A stretch of DNA of 64,000 nt from NCBI GenBank assembly GCA_034769895.1, contig CM068367.1:350859111-350923110 (forward strand), given 5' to 3'. The first letter of the stretch is position 1; every line of letters begins with the position of its first letter. Below the pieces are notes generated by a model. The model was given only the letters and a program-made list of their open reading frames with translations. It had not been told where the DNA came from and ran no database searches. Below, one piece after another: positions 38,450 to 50,232 of this stretch. Source of the stretch: Magicicada septendecula. Lineage: Eukaryota; Arthropoda; Insecta; Hemiptera; Cicadidae. Made by a program: the position numbers and the translations under genes.

Positions 38450-39544
38450 AGATATAGCTAATGAACATTTAATTGTTGAGTTAATGGTTTTGGAAAATTG
38501 ACTGAATATGTAATGAGTTTGGTTAACAATGATATTTGAAGTGTGGATTGTATATACTTTTGTATTGATGTTAAATGTATTAGTGAAATAGGTTATGTTG
38601 TACTCTGTAGTTTATGTAAACAATGTATGTATGCAGTAGGAATTGATTTTAATAATAATAATAGTTTACCAGAGTATTTTATAAGGAAATTAAATGAAGT
38701 GTAATTGTTTTGAATCATGGAATCAAAGTAACTTAATGTTTTAGAAGCTGATTGAATTAAATAATTGGAGATTAATTAATTAATTTGAAATGTTGTATAA
38801 ATAGATTTTGGTAATAAATTTAAATGATATTCTGAGAATTATACTTTATAATAAATAGTAAATGAGTAAAAGTAAAATGTGTTTAGTTGTTGAGACATAT
38901 GGTTATTATGATGTATCAGAAGGTACATATGGTTATGTATGTTATATTTGTTGTGATAAATGTTTATAGTGGGGAGTTTATGACAGTAATCATGTTTCAT
39001 TTGATTGAATGATTGACCATATGTAGGTAGGAATTTTATAATGAAATGGAAGTAAAGTAGTGTTTTAATAAAGAAATTAAATGAATTTGAAAGAATTTAA
39101 CTTAGGGAAGGTGTGTAATTTTTAGTAAAATGTGAATTTGAAATGTTTATGTTAATGTAACAATGATAATGTTCATGTTGATTGTTTGTTATTTTGTATT
39201 ATGTTGATTATGAGAAGCATAAGGTGTAAGATTTAAATTGAAAATTGGAATGGAAAGTTGTGTAATGTTGGCAATTTCATGCAAATTGAGATGTTTATAT
39301 TAGGTTGAATTGTGTTTATCATATATGTAAAACTTAAAACGTTTAACTGAATAAGTATGTGTAGTGTATATTTTAGATAGAATACATTGAGACACAGAAC
39401 CAGTACTTTGCTAAAGGCAAACCAGTACGACTAAGGGGAAACAAGTCAGTTAAGGATGTGGTATGTTGAAAAGCCAGTAATTGATATTTTTATTGAATGT
39501 TACAGAGTCTGATGATACGGCGGGGGTGCCTGTCTGACTTTATG
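38450..39544 (+). other. Element B AT-rich spacer
   Basis: This is non-coding AT-rich sequence between the gag-like region and the conserved 3' block. Near its end (about 39400-39450) it carries the AACCAGTAC...GCAAACCAGTACG doublet also seen in C, E and, inverted, in A. Confidence 0.6.
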
Positions 39545-39746
39545 GTGTTGGGATCTCGAGCAGGGAAGTCCAGTAAGGTCATTCAGGTGCAGCCGCAGTC
39601 ACCAGACTTGGGGGGTAAGTTACCCATGATTGTAATAAGGATTTAAGGGGGGTTGTTGGCGCCATATCCTCGCTGGTCCTCTTAGGTTTTTTAGGCAATG
39701 AGTGTTTTTCTGTTTCAACAGAAAACCTCTCATGGGGGGGGGGTAT
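39545..39746 (+). promoter_or_regulatory. Element B conserved 3' block, hairpin and G-tract
   Basis: The block GTTGGGATCTCGAG...AAGTCCAGTAAGGTCATTCAGG is shared with C and E and, on the minus strand, D. It leads to a hairpin (39696-39735; CAATGAG...CTCTCATGG) and a run of ten G, then TAT and the 3' LTR. The hairpin loop here is not UUCG. Confidence 0.7.
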
Positions 39747-40878
39747 TGTAATGGTACAAACTGATGAGGATCTATAATTTAAAGCTTTTTCATTTTTATT
39801 TAACCAGAGTATAATTTTGGTCACCGACTATACCTCCGTGTGAGGTACGGAATGGCACCGGAATGCAATTATCAGAAAGGGTGCGTATTCATGTGTACGA
39901 GCTCACGTGTGGGCCAACGTTCCCAGCGTGAAAGACACGTACAAAAAATTCTATAGCCGATCATGCGATGGAAACAAAGAATCACAGAGTACAAGTTGAC
40001 GGTGACGCCTAACGCCTGGCGGGTAGGCAACCAAGCGCACACACACAGTCGACCGTAGTAGCCGGAGAGTTCGCTACAACTCATCACACGGTACAGTCGC
40101 ACATACAGCGGCCTCGGAAATTTCGGTAGACCGAAGTGAATTGAGTAGCCGAGGTCTACCGAAACTGGTGTAAATATAAAGAACAATGCGAGGAAGATAG
40201 AGTGGTAGTAAATTCAATGAACGGTTAAAATTGAAAGAAGTAAAACAGTGCCAGTGACGACAGAAGTGAACGGGAAATACAAGTGATAGTGGACAAGGGA
40301 ATGCACGTGCAGGTAAAACGTAAAAGTAATCAGTTTGAGTCAAAGTGAAATAACGGTAATAAAAGAGCTCTATACAAAGGGGGTAAAAGGTATATACACA
40401 AATCTGTAAAGAGTGAGAGAGTGTATGTAAGGAATAAGGGGAGAAACCATTAATAAAAGTACTGGTTACTAGATAATAAGTAGTTGATAAAAATCTTTTG
40501 TTTAAACAAATTCATGTTTCTAGTTATAATAAAATCATATTTGTTTCGTGATATAAATATGTTAGCGTAGTTCTTTCGCCATTATGTAACGGGGCTAAAA
40601 GGGAGGGGCTAACCATTTCCTAGTGTTCTGTGCTGAAAAATTCGTCTAATCGCTCCGTGGAATTTTCTGAATTGGGGGGAAGTCAGATTGCAAAATTGTC
40701 CAGTATTTTAATTAAGGTAAAGTATAAAGGTCTCCATATCTGTCCTTCAAAGATATTGGTGGCGACCCTGAACTTCTGTTGGTGTTTGAAAAGGTAAGTA
40801 AGCGAGAGAAAGATCGCAAGGTAAGGTTCTGGCAGAATATATTATTTTTAAATTTATAAATTTGTTTGTTTCTTCACA
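39747..40878 (+). repeat. Element B 3' LTR
   Basis: It is a 1132-bp copy of the 5' LTR. It is about 25-30 bases longer near 40580-40610, where it contains TGTAACGGGGCTAAAAGGG, a string similar to the beginning of the element E LTR. Confidence 0.92.
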
Positions 40879-40882
40879 ACTA

Positions 40883-41262
40883 CACTTTAATTGCATTTTG
40901 CTAACAAACTATCCAATTTACATAAAAAGTGAGAACCTTTTTTTATAAAAATTTCCTTCTGTTTAATGTCGAGAAAGCTGTTTTTTAAACTTCATTTATG
41001 CACAAGACAACAAGACGTTTTGTACTTAGGACATGATTTTTGCACTTTTAAATACATATATTTTAAAAATACAAGGGGTGTACCCTAGAAAACATTTTTT
41101 ATTCAATTCTATGTTCGCAATACATGGTACAATCACATACACTGGACTTGTTGTGTTGTCAAAATCTTAAGTCACTAGGTTATCTAAGTGCAGTACATCA
41201 TGCATGTGGTTGGGATTTATTAGTGTTAGTTCTACAGTAAATTATAATATTCATTTCCTAAA
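40883..41262. other. Short intronic gap
   Basis: AT-rich helicase intron sequence between element B and a hAT relic. Nothing else is seen. Confidence 0.5.
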
Positions 41263-41657
41263 ATGGTTAATTTTCGGAAGCCTAAAGTTGATGCACAATG
41301 TCGAGTGTTAGAAGGAGAGTGGTTGTTGTGCAAGTATTTTTCGTGGCGTAAAGATGCTGTGGTCTGTTCAAGTATTTGAATCTTTCCTGCAATTTTTTCT
41401 CATAAAAATAACAATATGAGCTAAGTTGGTATGACTGCCAATGAACGTAACAAAAAGGTGCAGAAACTTCGAAAAGCTTTTAGGTCAGCAAAGTAGTTTC
41501 AAAAACAAGGGATTCCAAACTCTTTCAGTTACATTATAGCATATGATATTATAGCAAAAAGTAACAGACTTCTGTCTGATGTATTATTTTATTGTATATT
41601 CTCATTTGCATCTTTTTTTGTCATAAGACCTAAAGAATCGGTCAAGTTATTTTGAAA
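41263..41657 (+). pseudogene. hAT transposase N-terminal relic (BED-finger region)
   Basis: It starts MVNFRKPKVDAQCRVLEGEW and KYFSWRKDAVVC, resembling the start of the BED zinc finger in ZBED5/GTF2IRD2-type hAT proteins. It continues with ERNKKVQKLRKAFRSAK, then a stop, then SYIIAYDIIAKSNRLLSD, the linker that follows the finger in that family. The second half of the zinc ligand set and the catalytic domain are not visible. No terminal repeats were found. It may come from the same family as the short element at 6715-7968, which keeps the opposite end. Confidence 0.6.
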
Positions 41658-41910
41658 AAGAAAACAGTTATGAACAGAGCTGAAGCAATTAACAAAACCT
41701 GCAAAAAATAGGTTCTCCACCAATTATTTTATTTTAGTTCAATTTTTTTCCCTCCAATTAGTTAGTAAGTTTGCCCATCCTGGAATTCAAACTAATTCCT
41801 ATACTTAAATTACATTAAAAAGTAGAACGCTTGATGATAACTTGAATTTTTTTAAGTTATTTGTGCATATAAAGTAATTGTTTGTATGAATATTTTATGC
41901 AGTACCTTAC
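41658..41910. other. Intronic sequence up to the helicase donor site
   Basis: AT-rich; nothing recognised except the minus-strand donor GTAAGG (complement of 41910-41905) directly after the exon. Confidence 0.5.
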
Positions 41911-42062
41911 CATATTTAACGTCAGGTACAGTTATTGAACTTTCTGCAAGATTTGTTGATAAGATTACTTTTCGTTCTCCAGGGGGTGGTAATTCAAACA
42001 CTTTCAATTGTTCCTCTGCAGTTATGGATGAATGCAAGGGACATAACCAGAGCCTGAATTCA
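41911..42062 (-). CDS. spn-E: Spindle-E/TDRD9-like helicase, internal exon (motif V)
   Basis: The exon encodes [18 protein letters not shown], then [20 protein letters not shown], then VPDVKY. The words L-S-T-N-(I/L)[10 protein letters not shown] form helicase motif V of DEAH-box proteins, in the second RecA-like domain. Its borders are consensus: acceptor TTGTTACAG (complement of 42063-42071) and donor GTAAGG. It leaves one base of a codon that the exon at 30939-31105 completes. The intervening intron is 10805 bp and holds element B, a LINE relic and a hAT relic. Exons encoding the DEAH box and motifs I-IV must lie to the right, beyond the nested elements and probably outside the window. Confidence 0.87.
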
Positions 42063-42600
42063 CTGTAACAAGAATGACAATAGAGATTTTCATTAATTAA
42101 AAATTCAAAATAGAATACTACAGTAGTTAAAGTAAATTTACATAAAAATTATAAATGTTATATAAGCCTTACATTCAATATAAATTCTGCCATGTTTGCT
42201 TACAATTACGAATATAAACTGAAACTGGAATAATTACTTCTGACATAATTCCAAAAAAAGCATGATAACAACATACTAGTTTTCCTATAAATCTTACGCT
42301 CAAACACAAAAACAAAGAAACATCACACTTACCTCATGAATAAAGCCTTTACTTCTAAAATGAAATAACATTTATTTGTTTTAACATGTAGTCTCTCTAC
42401 AGTAGTTTGAAAAGAATTGTTTACTAAGTGATATGAACTCGCTTCCTATGACATAACATCATTTGTACTAAAAAATACTGTTACAATGGTTAAAAAGATT
42501 GTTCTGTTTCAACAGAGAAAATTAAAAATTTAACTCACGGAAATCATAATTCAGAACTTTAATGACAGTTTAAATGAACAAAATAAAAATAAATACTCAT
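42063..42600. other. Intron sequence between helicase exon and element G2
   Basis: AT-rich sequence without a recognised exon. The left edge of the G2 LTR falls somewhere near its end. Confidence 0.4.
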
Positions 42601-42997
42601 ATACAACAGTTTTTCAAATTTACCTTTATACAACACATACTAAAGTAACAAAAATAAATGTCACCCAAATAACACTGTTGCAACAAATAACGAAAGTCAC
42701 TAATCACAAATGTCCACACACAATAATTCACAATTACCACTTTACATTAAACTGCACAACTCAACACCTTATTGCTGTGCTTCACAATCTCAGCCCGACT
42801 CACCACTTTCGAAACACACTTTTATACTTCACCTGTATGGTGTTAGTATGTGACAAGATTGATCTGGATGCTGATAAAATAATCGACCAATATCAGGACG
42901 GCGTGTCTGGAAACACTGAGAATGCTGCATAATCCTGCCACTCACACAATGCGTGCAAATGTCATGTAGGCATGTCACCTATCTTCTTAGTATACCA
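42600..42997 (-). repeat. G2 3' LTR (left edge approximate)
   Basis: In minus sense TGGTATACTAAGAAG follows the purine tract TTAAGAAGAGGGCAG (43012-42998). Similarity to the G1 LTR is clear over about 42890-42997 and weaker further left. Confidence 0.5.
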
Positions 42998-43162
42998 CTG
43001 CCCTCTTCTTAAGCCTGTTCATCCTGAACTGGTAAACTATCTTAAGATCTTCAGATTCAGTTTGAGTTTGGACACTCCTTCAATAATTTTCAGAGCACTT
43101 TCTCTGTCATTTACAAATACCACTCCTTTGATTTCATTTAGCTATCCTGATTAACTTCCAAT

Positions 43163-44344
43163 TGTAACAGGCCTATTTCGGGGTAATAAAGCAATTTGTA
43201 TATTTTTTTTATTAAAATAAATAACATTTTCGATGATAGGGACAAAATTTATAAACAAAAGGTATATTTATTGTTAGCAACAAAAGTGACAGTGGCAGCA
43301 CTGCTTGGGACATTGAATACAAAATTAAATCAAATAATTATTGAAACGAGTGTTATGAACTTAACAACCGACAAACTGTGCCAAGGGCAGGCTTCAAGGA
43401 TACAAAAAACATTGTCAACAAGTTATATAACCACATCAGACCATCTGACGTCAGTATATACGTCAGCGCGTTACATAACTAAGAATGCAGGGTGTGTCAG
43501 AGCCAGCAGCTGTGTGACACACACAGAACAAAGCAGTCGGAAAACAACAGCTGAACAGATCGGACGCAAAACAACTGTCGCGTCTGCCCAGCTCGCCGGT
43601 TTTGGGCGAAGTTTTGGTGTTCGCCGGTGGTGCGTAATTTTTGGCCCGCAATCCAATAAAATGTGAAAAAATGTATAATTAAACACTTCACGGTTAATAC
43701 CGTTTGTACGGTTACTTCAAAATGTGAAATCGGTAATATGAACTCAATAGAATCGGTGAAAACCGCTAGTTATGTTGTGCGGGTAACATCTTCATCTTTA
43801 GGACTCAATGAACAGATAAGTAACCAGGACACAACACCACTTTAAATGAAAACTCACACAGTTAATATTTTAATAGCAGGAAATAAAATTGTTAACATAA
43901 AATAAGATCTCTAAAGTAACTTGGTGTGTGTGTGTGCGTGAGTATGTGAGAATGTATTTAAACAAAGAAGGCTGGTTTGTGTTCCCTTAAAATGTATTTT
44001 AATAACTTGTTATTATAAGTAAATCAGTATATAAGAGATTTACGGTAGAAATGATTATTCTCTAACAAGTTTTGTCTATACGATTTTATTTTGTAATAAA
44101 TATTGAGAATTAGAAATATGAAAAGGAACAAGGCCTTAATAAATTTAATTATTAACGAACATAAATGATTGTTGTTATTTCAGCAACCACATTCTGTTCT
44201 CCCGGTTCGCTGATCCGAACCTTGGTAATTTTCTTCTTACAGTTGGTAACAAGATGGCGCCCGAAGGAGTTATTTAGTAAATAATTGAATTAAAAACAAA
44301 ATCCCTTAGGTTTAATTAAATATCAATTTGTTTGACTAAGTACA
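43163..44344 (+). repeat. Element C 5' LTR
   Basis: A near-identical repeat of 49048-50232. An open frame of up to 156 codons inside it recurs in the other LTR and shows no protein family, so it is not called a gene. Confidence 0.93.
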
Positions 44345-44366
44345 ATTGGCTTGTGAACAGGGACAT
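44345..44366 (+). other. Element C candidate primer-binding site
   Basis: ATTGGCTTGTGAACAGGGAC follows the LTR with TGG at 44347. Element D has a similar TTGGTCGCCTTGCGAACAGG and element A TTGGCTCCCGTAACAGTGAC, so these three form one priming subgroup. The tRNA is not identified. Confidence 0.55.
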
Positions 44367-44713
44367 TTATATAATATAATTATATAAATACAGCCTACTT
44401 GGGAGAGCGGAATGGTTGTTTGAGGTAAAATAAATTTTTTTTTGCATACGTAAAAAAGACGTAAATATTGGTTATGTTTTGATAAAGGTAAAATACTGAT
44501 GTTGATGTTTTGTAGCAGATAAGATGATTGCATTTAAGCAAAATAAAAGGGTATTATATAAATAAATTTTGAAAGAAATGAAGTATAAATAAGGTGCATA
44601 GGAGGTTACGTGAAGTAACGGAAAGCGTTATGTAAGTAGAATACATTGTTGTGTGAAAAGTAGATGTTATAGATTAGTATTTTTATTTAAAGTAATAATT
44701 TTACTATTACAAA

Positions 44714-45891
44714 ATGGAGAATCAAGAATTAAATTTAGAAAGTACTCTTACAGAGTCGATGTTATCTGCCAATGTATCGGCACAATCTACCCCGTCGACA
44801 ACACGGGTTAGAGAGTTGTCGATGGACGATATGTTCAGTCTGATGAAAACAATGTCCGAAAATATAAGTAGTGATTTAAATGAATTGAAAAAACAAAATG
44901 AAGAACAACAAATTGATTCCAATGATAAATACAATAGAATGAATGAGAAGTTTGATGTTCAAAAGAATAGTTTGGATGAGTTAAAAAACCAAATTAACGA
45001 AATAAAGAGTGATTCTGACGCTAAATTTAATATCCAAATGACAAATTTGACGAGTTAAAAAATGAAATACAAGAAATGAAGAAATGTGTAGAAAGTACTG
45101 ATGAATTGATAAGAACCAGTTTAAATAAATTAGAACATAGTGTGGAGAGAATGGAAGTAGTTGTGATGAATCCAGAGAAAAATAAAACAAATGAAAATTG
45201 TAATGACAAGTGTGAAAATAGAGAATTAATAGATAATAATGATGTTGTTAAAAACAATGAGAATAATAATATAATTGAAAATGTCATATCAGAGAGTACG
45301 GATGAGTTTGTGGAATGTGAGTATGCGATGTTAAGATGTGTTAGTGAGTTAGAACGAGAGTGGAAAAATAATATAGTAGTTGAATGGGGGCAGAGGGTAA
45401 ATTTTCCCATTAATTTTTCTGAACCAGAGTGTTCACAAATGTTGTTGTTTTTGAAGGGCGAGAGACCCATATTAGTAGATGAATTGAAGTGTATATTGAT
45501 GTTGTATAATGTTGTACCCTCTGTCTGTAATAATGTTGAAAGCATGATTTGGTATTGTGATGAGAGAGAGTTAAACAGAGAAGTGTATGTGGAGAAAGTA
45601 ACAGAATTATATAACTTAAATAGAAAGTATGAGGAATGGAATGAAAGTTTAAAAGTATATTTGAGTAACAATGATTATAATGATTTGACTAAAATAATTA
45701 ACCCGATCATGAATGTATTTACCAATGGAGATGTAACAAAAATACCTAATGTAGACTGGTTTCAGGAGTATTTTGGTATGATGAATGGGTTTAGTTTGTA
45801 TGGTTACAACACACAAAACAGTCATTTGTGTGGTGGTAAAAGTGAACAATGCTACATAAAACCAAGACTTATCTGGGACGATGGAGGGTAA
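44714..45891 (+). pseudogene. Element C gag-like coiled-coil protein region
   Basis: The N-terminus has SAQSTPSTTRVRELS, followed by a heptad coiled coil (ELKKQNEEQQIDSNDKYN), an Asn/Glu-rich linker and the block ELEREWKNNIVVEWGQRVNF. A part with YGYNTQNSHLCGG matches YGHNTQTSYMLC in element A, and the end is RLIWDDGG. It shares all blocks with A, D and E. It has one or two breaks. Confidence 0.7.
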
Positions 45892-46689
45892 ACTATTAAA
45901 ACAATAAAAGACAGTATAAACATTGTGTTTAATGGGTTTTTGACATGGCAAATTTGGACAATGAAGTGCGGAAAAAACTGACCAGTTAATAACAAAAAAT
46001 TTGTAAATAATAAGGTAGTAAATTTATTTGAGTGCATTGTAGGATGTTAAGCAAACAAGTGTGTAAATGTTGCAATAAAAATAATAATATTTTGCAAGTT
46101 AAATAAATAATAACATTAATTTTGAAAACAGTAATTGATTAATTGTGGTTGTTTTGGTAGAAATGGAAACTTGTATTTTTCAGTAATTAATTGAATTAAA
46201 ACAATTTGATACATGTTAAATATTTTGATTGATTATTTAAAGGTTAATTAATTAAATTTTTTTTATGAATTTAACTTATTTTACGAGATGAATTATGTAA
46301 TTAAATGAATTGTTGGATTTAAACTAATTTTGTGTAAAATGTTTCAGAAATGAGGTGAAAATAATGTAGTATGGTGATTATGTTTTGTATATATCATGTT
46401 AAATGGATTGTAAGTATGAAAATTTTATAATCATGTCTAACAAAAATGTTTACAGGTAACTAAGATTTTAATTCAATAGTGAGATGTTAATTCCATAATC
46501 CCACTACGATTAATTGGAAATAATTGTGTTCAATAAAAATGATAATTAAAATATTTTAATAACTGAAAAGAAATGATATATACTAATTATTAATAAAAAA
46601 TTTTTGAAAATGTTAAGAAAGTCACATGGTAAAAGGTTATGATTGAGTAAACGATTATTGATGAAAATATTATATGAAAATGTATATAA
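45892..46689 (+). other. Element C AT-rich spacer
   Basis: Non-coding AT-rich sequence after the gag-like region, equivalent to the spacers in B and E. Confidence 0.6.
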
Positions 46690-48257
46690 AATTTTAATTA
46701 GTTAGTAGGTTGCTGTTGCTGGGGTGGCATGTGCCCCAGTAGATAGCGGAAAGTGTTGGGGGTAGCAGAGAGTGTTACCTCCATCGGAGGCCAACATGGC
46801 GAAAATGCACGGCACACCTTTTGTATAATTTTATATTGTACCTTGATAAATTGCCGTGTCGTGCATATTAATGATGAAGTGTACATGCCTGAAGGAAGAG
46901 ATGATTTCCCCGACTTTTCGGGCGATTACTGCCTTACCAGCACTAATCGTGGTTTTGGTTAGCGGTCAGCTATGGCCATATCAAGTCCCTTGACCATAGC
47001 TGGCTTGAAATTGGTCTATATTAGAAATTAATGGGGGGTGAAACTAGGGGGAATCCCGGAACTATGGAACAGCGGCTGCCACTCTGTTCGAGGAGGAACA
47101 GCAGAGCCAGGTGGTAGACCCGCATTAAGGGTGCATAACTATAGACAGAGATATGTTGATATCTAGTATCTTAAAATGTAACGCAGAAGCAAGGACACGG
47201 AGATGTCACATTCCTCCAAAACCTCAGTCCTTGTGGACGCAACTGGACGCCACAGTCCAGGGGGGGTCACAGTGTGTGTGGCTGGGAGGTTATCCAGGGG
47301 TTAACGTATTAAAAATTTGTTGTATTTTAATAATGATGATTTGCTACTCAATAATTTTGTTTTGATTTGAAAATTAGATGCACTAAATACTTCCTATAAT
47401 GTGTTTGTTAAGGCTTATTGTGTTAATTGCATGTAGTATGTTAGGAATAAGGATTATAAAAATATAATAATATGTATTCAATGTGTTTTAGATTTTAAAA
47501 TAAAATGAAATAAAGTTGTGATAGTTAAAATTTTTCAATGGGTTGCAAAAGATAGAAATGGGTGATAGTAATTATTTGAGTTAGCCAAGTTGAAAAATAT
47601 TGAGGTATTAAAGAGAATGAGAGATGAAAATAATGTAATGTTGTTTCGAGTTAATGTATGTTATAGAATTTTGAGAAGTATTGATGTTGACACAGTAGAA
47701 ATGGAGAAGATATGTAGAATTTTGAGTGATATATTGTTGTTTATTTTGTTGATGTTATTTTGTTGTAGTTGTAGTGAGGTAATGAGATTGAGATTTTGGG
47801 GATGGCAATTTTGTAGTAGGGGGCAGTGTAATGTGGGAGTCCGCAACATAATGGTTGGGACGGGATTTGGTATAGTTTTAGTGGGAAGGGGTTGCCTTAG
47901 GTAGAATCCAGGAACCAGAGAACGGGAATTGAGCTTTTGGGGGGGGGGACACGTATCCTATGTACAAAGGGTTAGAGAGTATTTTTTTATATATAGAGAG
48001 AAGGTGGCGATTTGAGTTAAAGTAGTAAGTAGTTAGAGGTAGAGAAGGGTTAGTAGATTTTTTGATAGTGGGGTGTCATACTAGTTAAAGATTTTGTAAG
48101 GGAGCGTTAGAGCAATAAAAGGAGTTAAGATTAGGAGTAAATGCCAAGTTGATAAAGTGAATTATAATGAATAACGGAGAATCACCCAAATTAATGAAAG
48201 GGAATAATAAATGAAATGATGGGTAAACGTAGATTGAAGGAAAAAAAAAAAAAAAAA
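46690..48257 (+). mobile_element. Unidentified insertion in the element C spacer
   Basis: This 1.57-kb stretch is GC- and G-richer than the spacer around it and makes C longer than B and E by about the same amount. It has a strong hairpin at 46966-47003 (TCAGCTATGG/CCATAGCTG), a G-run at 47940-47950 and a 17-base A-run at 48241-48257 that could be a tail. Two open frames (46753-46962, 47590-47904) show no recognised family; the second is rich in hydrophobic residues and Cys. No target duplication was found. Confidence 0.4.
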
Positions 48258-48848
48258 TTTGAGAAACGAATTAATAAATGTTAGATGTAATTTTCTGATT
48301 TTATATGCAAACTTAATGATGTAAAATGTGTAAATTTTAAATACAAATGGTTTATTTTAAGATAAGGATAACAATGTGAATTATGAGTGTACTGTTTTCT
48401 TATGTTATATTGTGTTTGTTAGTATAAGAGAATTTTATGAATTTAAATATTTTAAATGCATTTTAATTTGGGGATGAGAGATATGTAATATGGTAATGGG
48501 AAATGTTTATTTAAATTCTGATGGGAATCAGGGCAATGATTTTGAATTTTGGGATAAAAGTTAATAAGAGAAAGTAGATAGAATGGGATTATGGAATTTT
48601 AAAATGGGTATCATGTTGTTGTGAGATATTTTGATATATATGTTAGAAATAAGTAAAAACAAAACCAGTGCTTCTTAGCGCAAACCAGCACCGCTAGGGG
48701 GAAACAGATCAGTTGGGGATATGGTGTTGTATAAGGCCACTATTTGATATTTTAATTTGTTGTTTCAGTGTTTGGTGATGCTGTGGCGGTGGTCCTGAGC
48801 TGGCCAGCGCGTCAGAGCCGGAGCGTTGAGTACCTGTCTGACTCTACG
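48258..48848 (+). other. Element C spacer, second part
   Basis: AT-rich sequence continuing the spacer, ending in the AAACCAGTGC...CAAACCAGCACC doublet (about 48662-48695) shared with B and E. Confidence 0.55.
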
Positions 48849-49047
48849 GTGTTGGGATCTCGAGAGAGAAGTCCAGTATTGTCATTCAGGTGCGGTCACA
48901 GTCACCAGACCAAGGGTGAGTTGATTATTTTTTTGTAAACCATAAAGGGGGTTGTGGCGACATATCCTGGCTGATCCCTTTAGCAAGTATGAATGTGTCA
49001 ATGAGATTTTTTTTGCTTCGGCATAAAATATCTCATTGAGGGGGTAT
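48849..49047 (+). promoter_or_regulatory. Element C conserved 3' block, hairpin and G-tract
   Basis: The shared GTGTTGGGATCTCGAG block leads to a 40-nt hairpin (48999-49038; CAATGAGAT...ATCTCATTG) with loop GCTTCGGC, then GGGGGTAT and the 3' LTR. Confidence 0.75.
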
Positions 49048-50232
49048 TGTAACGGGCCTATTTCGGGGTAATAAAGCAATTTGTATATTTTTTTTATTAA
49101 AATAAATAACATTTTCGATGATAGGGACAAAATTTATAAACAAAAGGTATATTTATTGTTAGCAACAAAAGTGACAGTGGCAGCACTGCTTGGGACATTG
49201 AATACAAAATTAAATCAAATAATTATTGAAACGAGTGTTATGAACTTAACAACCGACAAACTGTGCCAAGGGCAGCTTCAAGGATACAAAAAACATTGTC
49301 AACAAGTTATATAACCACATCAGACCATCTGACGTCAGTATATACGTCAGCGCGTTACATAACTAAGAATGCAGGGTGTGTCAGAGCCAGCAGCTGTGTG
49401 ACACACACAGAACAAAGCAGTCGGAAAACAACAGCTGAACAGATCGGACGAAAAACAACTGTCGCGTCTGCCCGGCTCGCCGGTTTTGGGCGAAGTTTTG
49501 GTGTTTGCCGGCGGTGCGTAATTTTTGGCCCGCAATCCAATAAAATGTGAAAAAATGTATAATTAAACACTTCACGGTTAATACCGTTTGTACGGTTACT
49601 TCAAAATGTGAAATCGGTAATATGAACTCAATAGAATCGGTGAAAACCGCTAGTTATGTTGTGCGGGTAACATCTTCATCTTTAGGACTCAATGAACAGA
49701 TAAGTAACCAGGACAAAACACCACTTTAAATGAAAACTCACACAGTTAATATTTTAATAGCAGGAAATAAAATTGTTAACATAAAATAAGATCTCTAAAG
49801 TAACTTGGTGTGTGTGTGTGTGTGCGTGAGTATGTGAGAATGTATTTAAACAAAGAAGGCTGGTTTGTGTTCCCTTAAAATGTATTTTAATAACTTGTTA
49901 TTATAAGTAAATCAGTATATAAGAGATTTACGGTAGAAATGATTATTCTCTAACAAGTTTTGTCTATACGATTTTATTTTGTAATAAATATTGAGAATTA
50001 GAAATATGAAAAGGAACAAGGCCTTAATAAATTTAATTATTAACGAACATAAATGATTGTTGTTATTTCAGCAACCACATTCTGTTCTCCCGGTTCGCTG
50101 ATCCGAACCTTGGTAATTTTCTTCTTACAGTTGGTAACAAGATGGCACCCGAAGGAGTTATTTAGTAAATAATTGAATTAAAAACAAAATCCCTTAGGTT
50201 TAATTAAATATCAATTTGTTTGACTAAGTACA
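49048..50232 (+). repeat. Element C 3' LTR
   Basis: A 1185-bp copy of the 5' LTR with about ten differences. Confidence 0.93.

Larger units (their letters stand above)
35642..40878 (+). mobile_element. Element B: gag-only LTR element
   Basis: LTRs of 1108 and 1132 bp (35642-36749 and 39747-40878) start TGTAA(C/T)GGTAC and end TTCACA. The target duplication is ACTA (35638-35641 and 40879-40882). The internal region (36750-39746) holds only a gag-like coiled-coil coding region with a few breaks, then an AT-rich spacer, a conserved 3' block, a hairpin and a G-tract. The LTRs differ by about 1% plus one short length difference, so it is young. It lies antisense in the helicase intron. Confidence 0.9.
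43163..50232 (+). mobile_element. Element C: gag-only LTR element inserted in G2
   Basis: LTRs of 1182 and 1185 bp (43163-44344 and 49048-50232) start TGTAAC(A/G)GGCC and end AAGTACA. The target duplication is CAAT (43159-43162 and 50233-50236). The 4.7-kb internal region has a gag-like coding region with one or two breaks, a spacer interrupted by about 1.57 kb of foreign-looking sequence (46690-48257), and the conserved 3' block, hairpin and G-tract. LTR divergence is under about 1%, so it is young. Confidence 0.9.

Noticed and set aside
35768-40343. Minus-strand open frames of about 104 and 89 codons occurring in both B LTRs
   Set aside because: They recur only because the LTR is repeated, run opposite to the element and show no recognisable domain.
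43196-49550. Open frame of up to 156 codons in the C LTRs and matching antisense frames
   Set aside because: Located wholly in LTR sequence, repeated with it, with no domain or codon signal.
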